A DNA stretch of 14,022 nt from contig JAMCQY010000120.1 in the NCBI GenBank assembly GCA_023381945.1, positions 1 through 14,022 of the forward strand, written 5' to 3'. Positions within the stretch are counted from its first letter, which is position 1; each line of letters opens with the position of its first letter. The position numbers and the translations under genes are program-made. Positions 13,850-14,022 of this stretch are shown piece by piece. Under the pieces are notes generated by a model. It saw only the letters and a list, made by a program, of their open reading frames with translations, was not told the DNA's origin and made no database searches. Source of the stretch: Deltaproteobacteria bacterium. GTDB lineage: Bacteria > Desulfobacterota > Desulfobaccia > Desulfobaccales > 0-14-0-80-60-11.

Positions 13850-14022
13850 CAGGGCAATCGCATGTAAAAATTACGTTGTAAGAACTTTGAGCAGGTAAGC
13901 ATGGTCCCAGGCGGCCTTGAGGCGTTTGGTTTGAATGCCCCCCTTTAGGGAGTTTTCCCGTTTAAGCATGTTGGTCGCCAGGTGGCGCAAGATGGCCAAA
14001 TTTTCCGGGCCATGGTCTTTGC
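13850..14022 (-). mobile_element. End of an ISAs1-family insertion sequence, running off the window
   Basis: The transposase C-terminus (13871-14022) is followed within 22 bp by CAGGGCAATCGCATG (from 13850), which resembles the terminal repeats I recall for ISAs1-family elements. The exact boundary (13850 or a base or two either side) and any target duplication cannot be settled without the other end. Confidence 0.7.
13871..14022 (-). CDS. ISAs1-family transposase, C-terminal 49 codons only
   Basis: On the minus strand the frame runs from the window edge to a TAA at 13871-13873. The visible protein includes KDHGPENLAILRHLATNML, then KRLKAAWDHAYLLKVL, which is the conserved end of ISAs1-family transposases (DDE type). 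The catalytic residues lie beyond the window. It has no start codon here, so ATG-based searching misses it. Whether the complete gene is intact is unknown. Confidence 0.85.
   Translation of the reverse strand, partial: KDHGPENLAILRHLATNMLKRENSLKGGIQTKRLKAAWDHAYLLKVLTT

Overview
The window looks like a piece of chromosome from an anaerobic bacterium, most likely a deltaproteobacterium (Desulfobacterota). The reasons are a tungsten-type aldehyde:ferredoxin oxidoreductase with MoaD-like and E1-like partner genes, an NtrB/NtrC-type sigma-54 two-component pair, and intergenic DNA full of GC-rich hairpin repeats. This placement is an inference from gene content, not a phylogenetic result. The DNA is GC-rich. 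Most genes have good Shine-Dalgarno sites.

Layout, left to right. (1) 1-1019: 3' part of a dTDP-glucose 4,6-dehydratase gene (rfbB/rmlB), cut by the window edge. (2) 1150-4624: a two-component pair overlapping by 11 bp: a soluble histidine kinase with an N-terminal receiver, then a sigma-54-dependent NtrC-family regulator. (3) 4625-5116: a gene-free block of hairpins, including two 'dumbbell' repeats, one inside a larger foldback. (4) 5117-6466: bioA. Two GC-rich hairpins separate it from a convergent gene block. (5) 6576-9321, minus strand: five genes for small exported proteins. Four of them form a two-gene module (Spy/CpxP-like protein plus Tyr-rich protein) present twice in tandem about 1.05 kb apart. 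The fifth is an unassigned secreted protein. (6) 9353-9507: divergent sigma-70-like promoters. (7) 9585-11698: aldehyde:ferredoxin oxidoreductase (AOR) and a MoaD/ThiS-like beta-grasp protein ending in Gly-Gly-Gly. They are separated by repeat hairpins and followed tail-to-tail by an E1-like ThiF/MoeB-family enzyme (11833-12663, minus). These three probably serve the same tungstopterin or sulfur-transfer task. (8) 12847-13758, minus: a divergent dihydroorotate-dehydrogenase-like flavoprotein with a TTG start and a 14-bp perfect palindrome upstream. (9) 13850-14022: the end of an ISAs1-family insertion sequence with the last 49 codons of its transposase, missed by simple ATG-to-stop searching.

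The most notable items are the tandemly duplicated Spy-like/Tyr-rich secreted-protein module and the dumbbell repeats. The repeats keep one architecture (terminal inverted repeat, usually GTAGG...CCTAC, around two hairpins) while the hairpin arms differ between copies. I see no CRISPR array, rRNA, tRNA or recognisable riboswitch.
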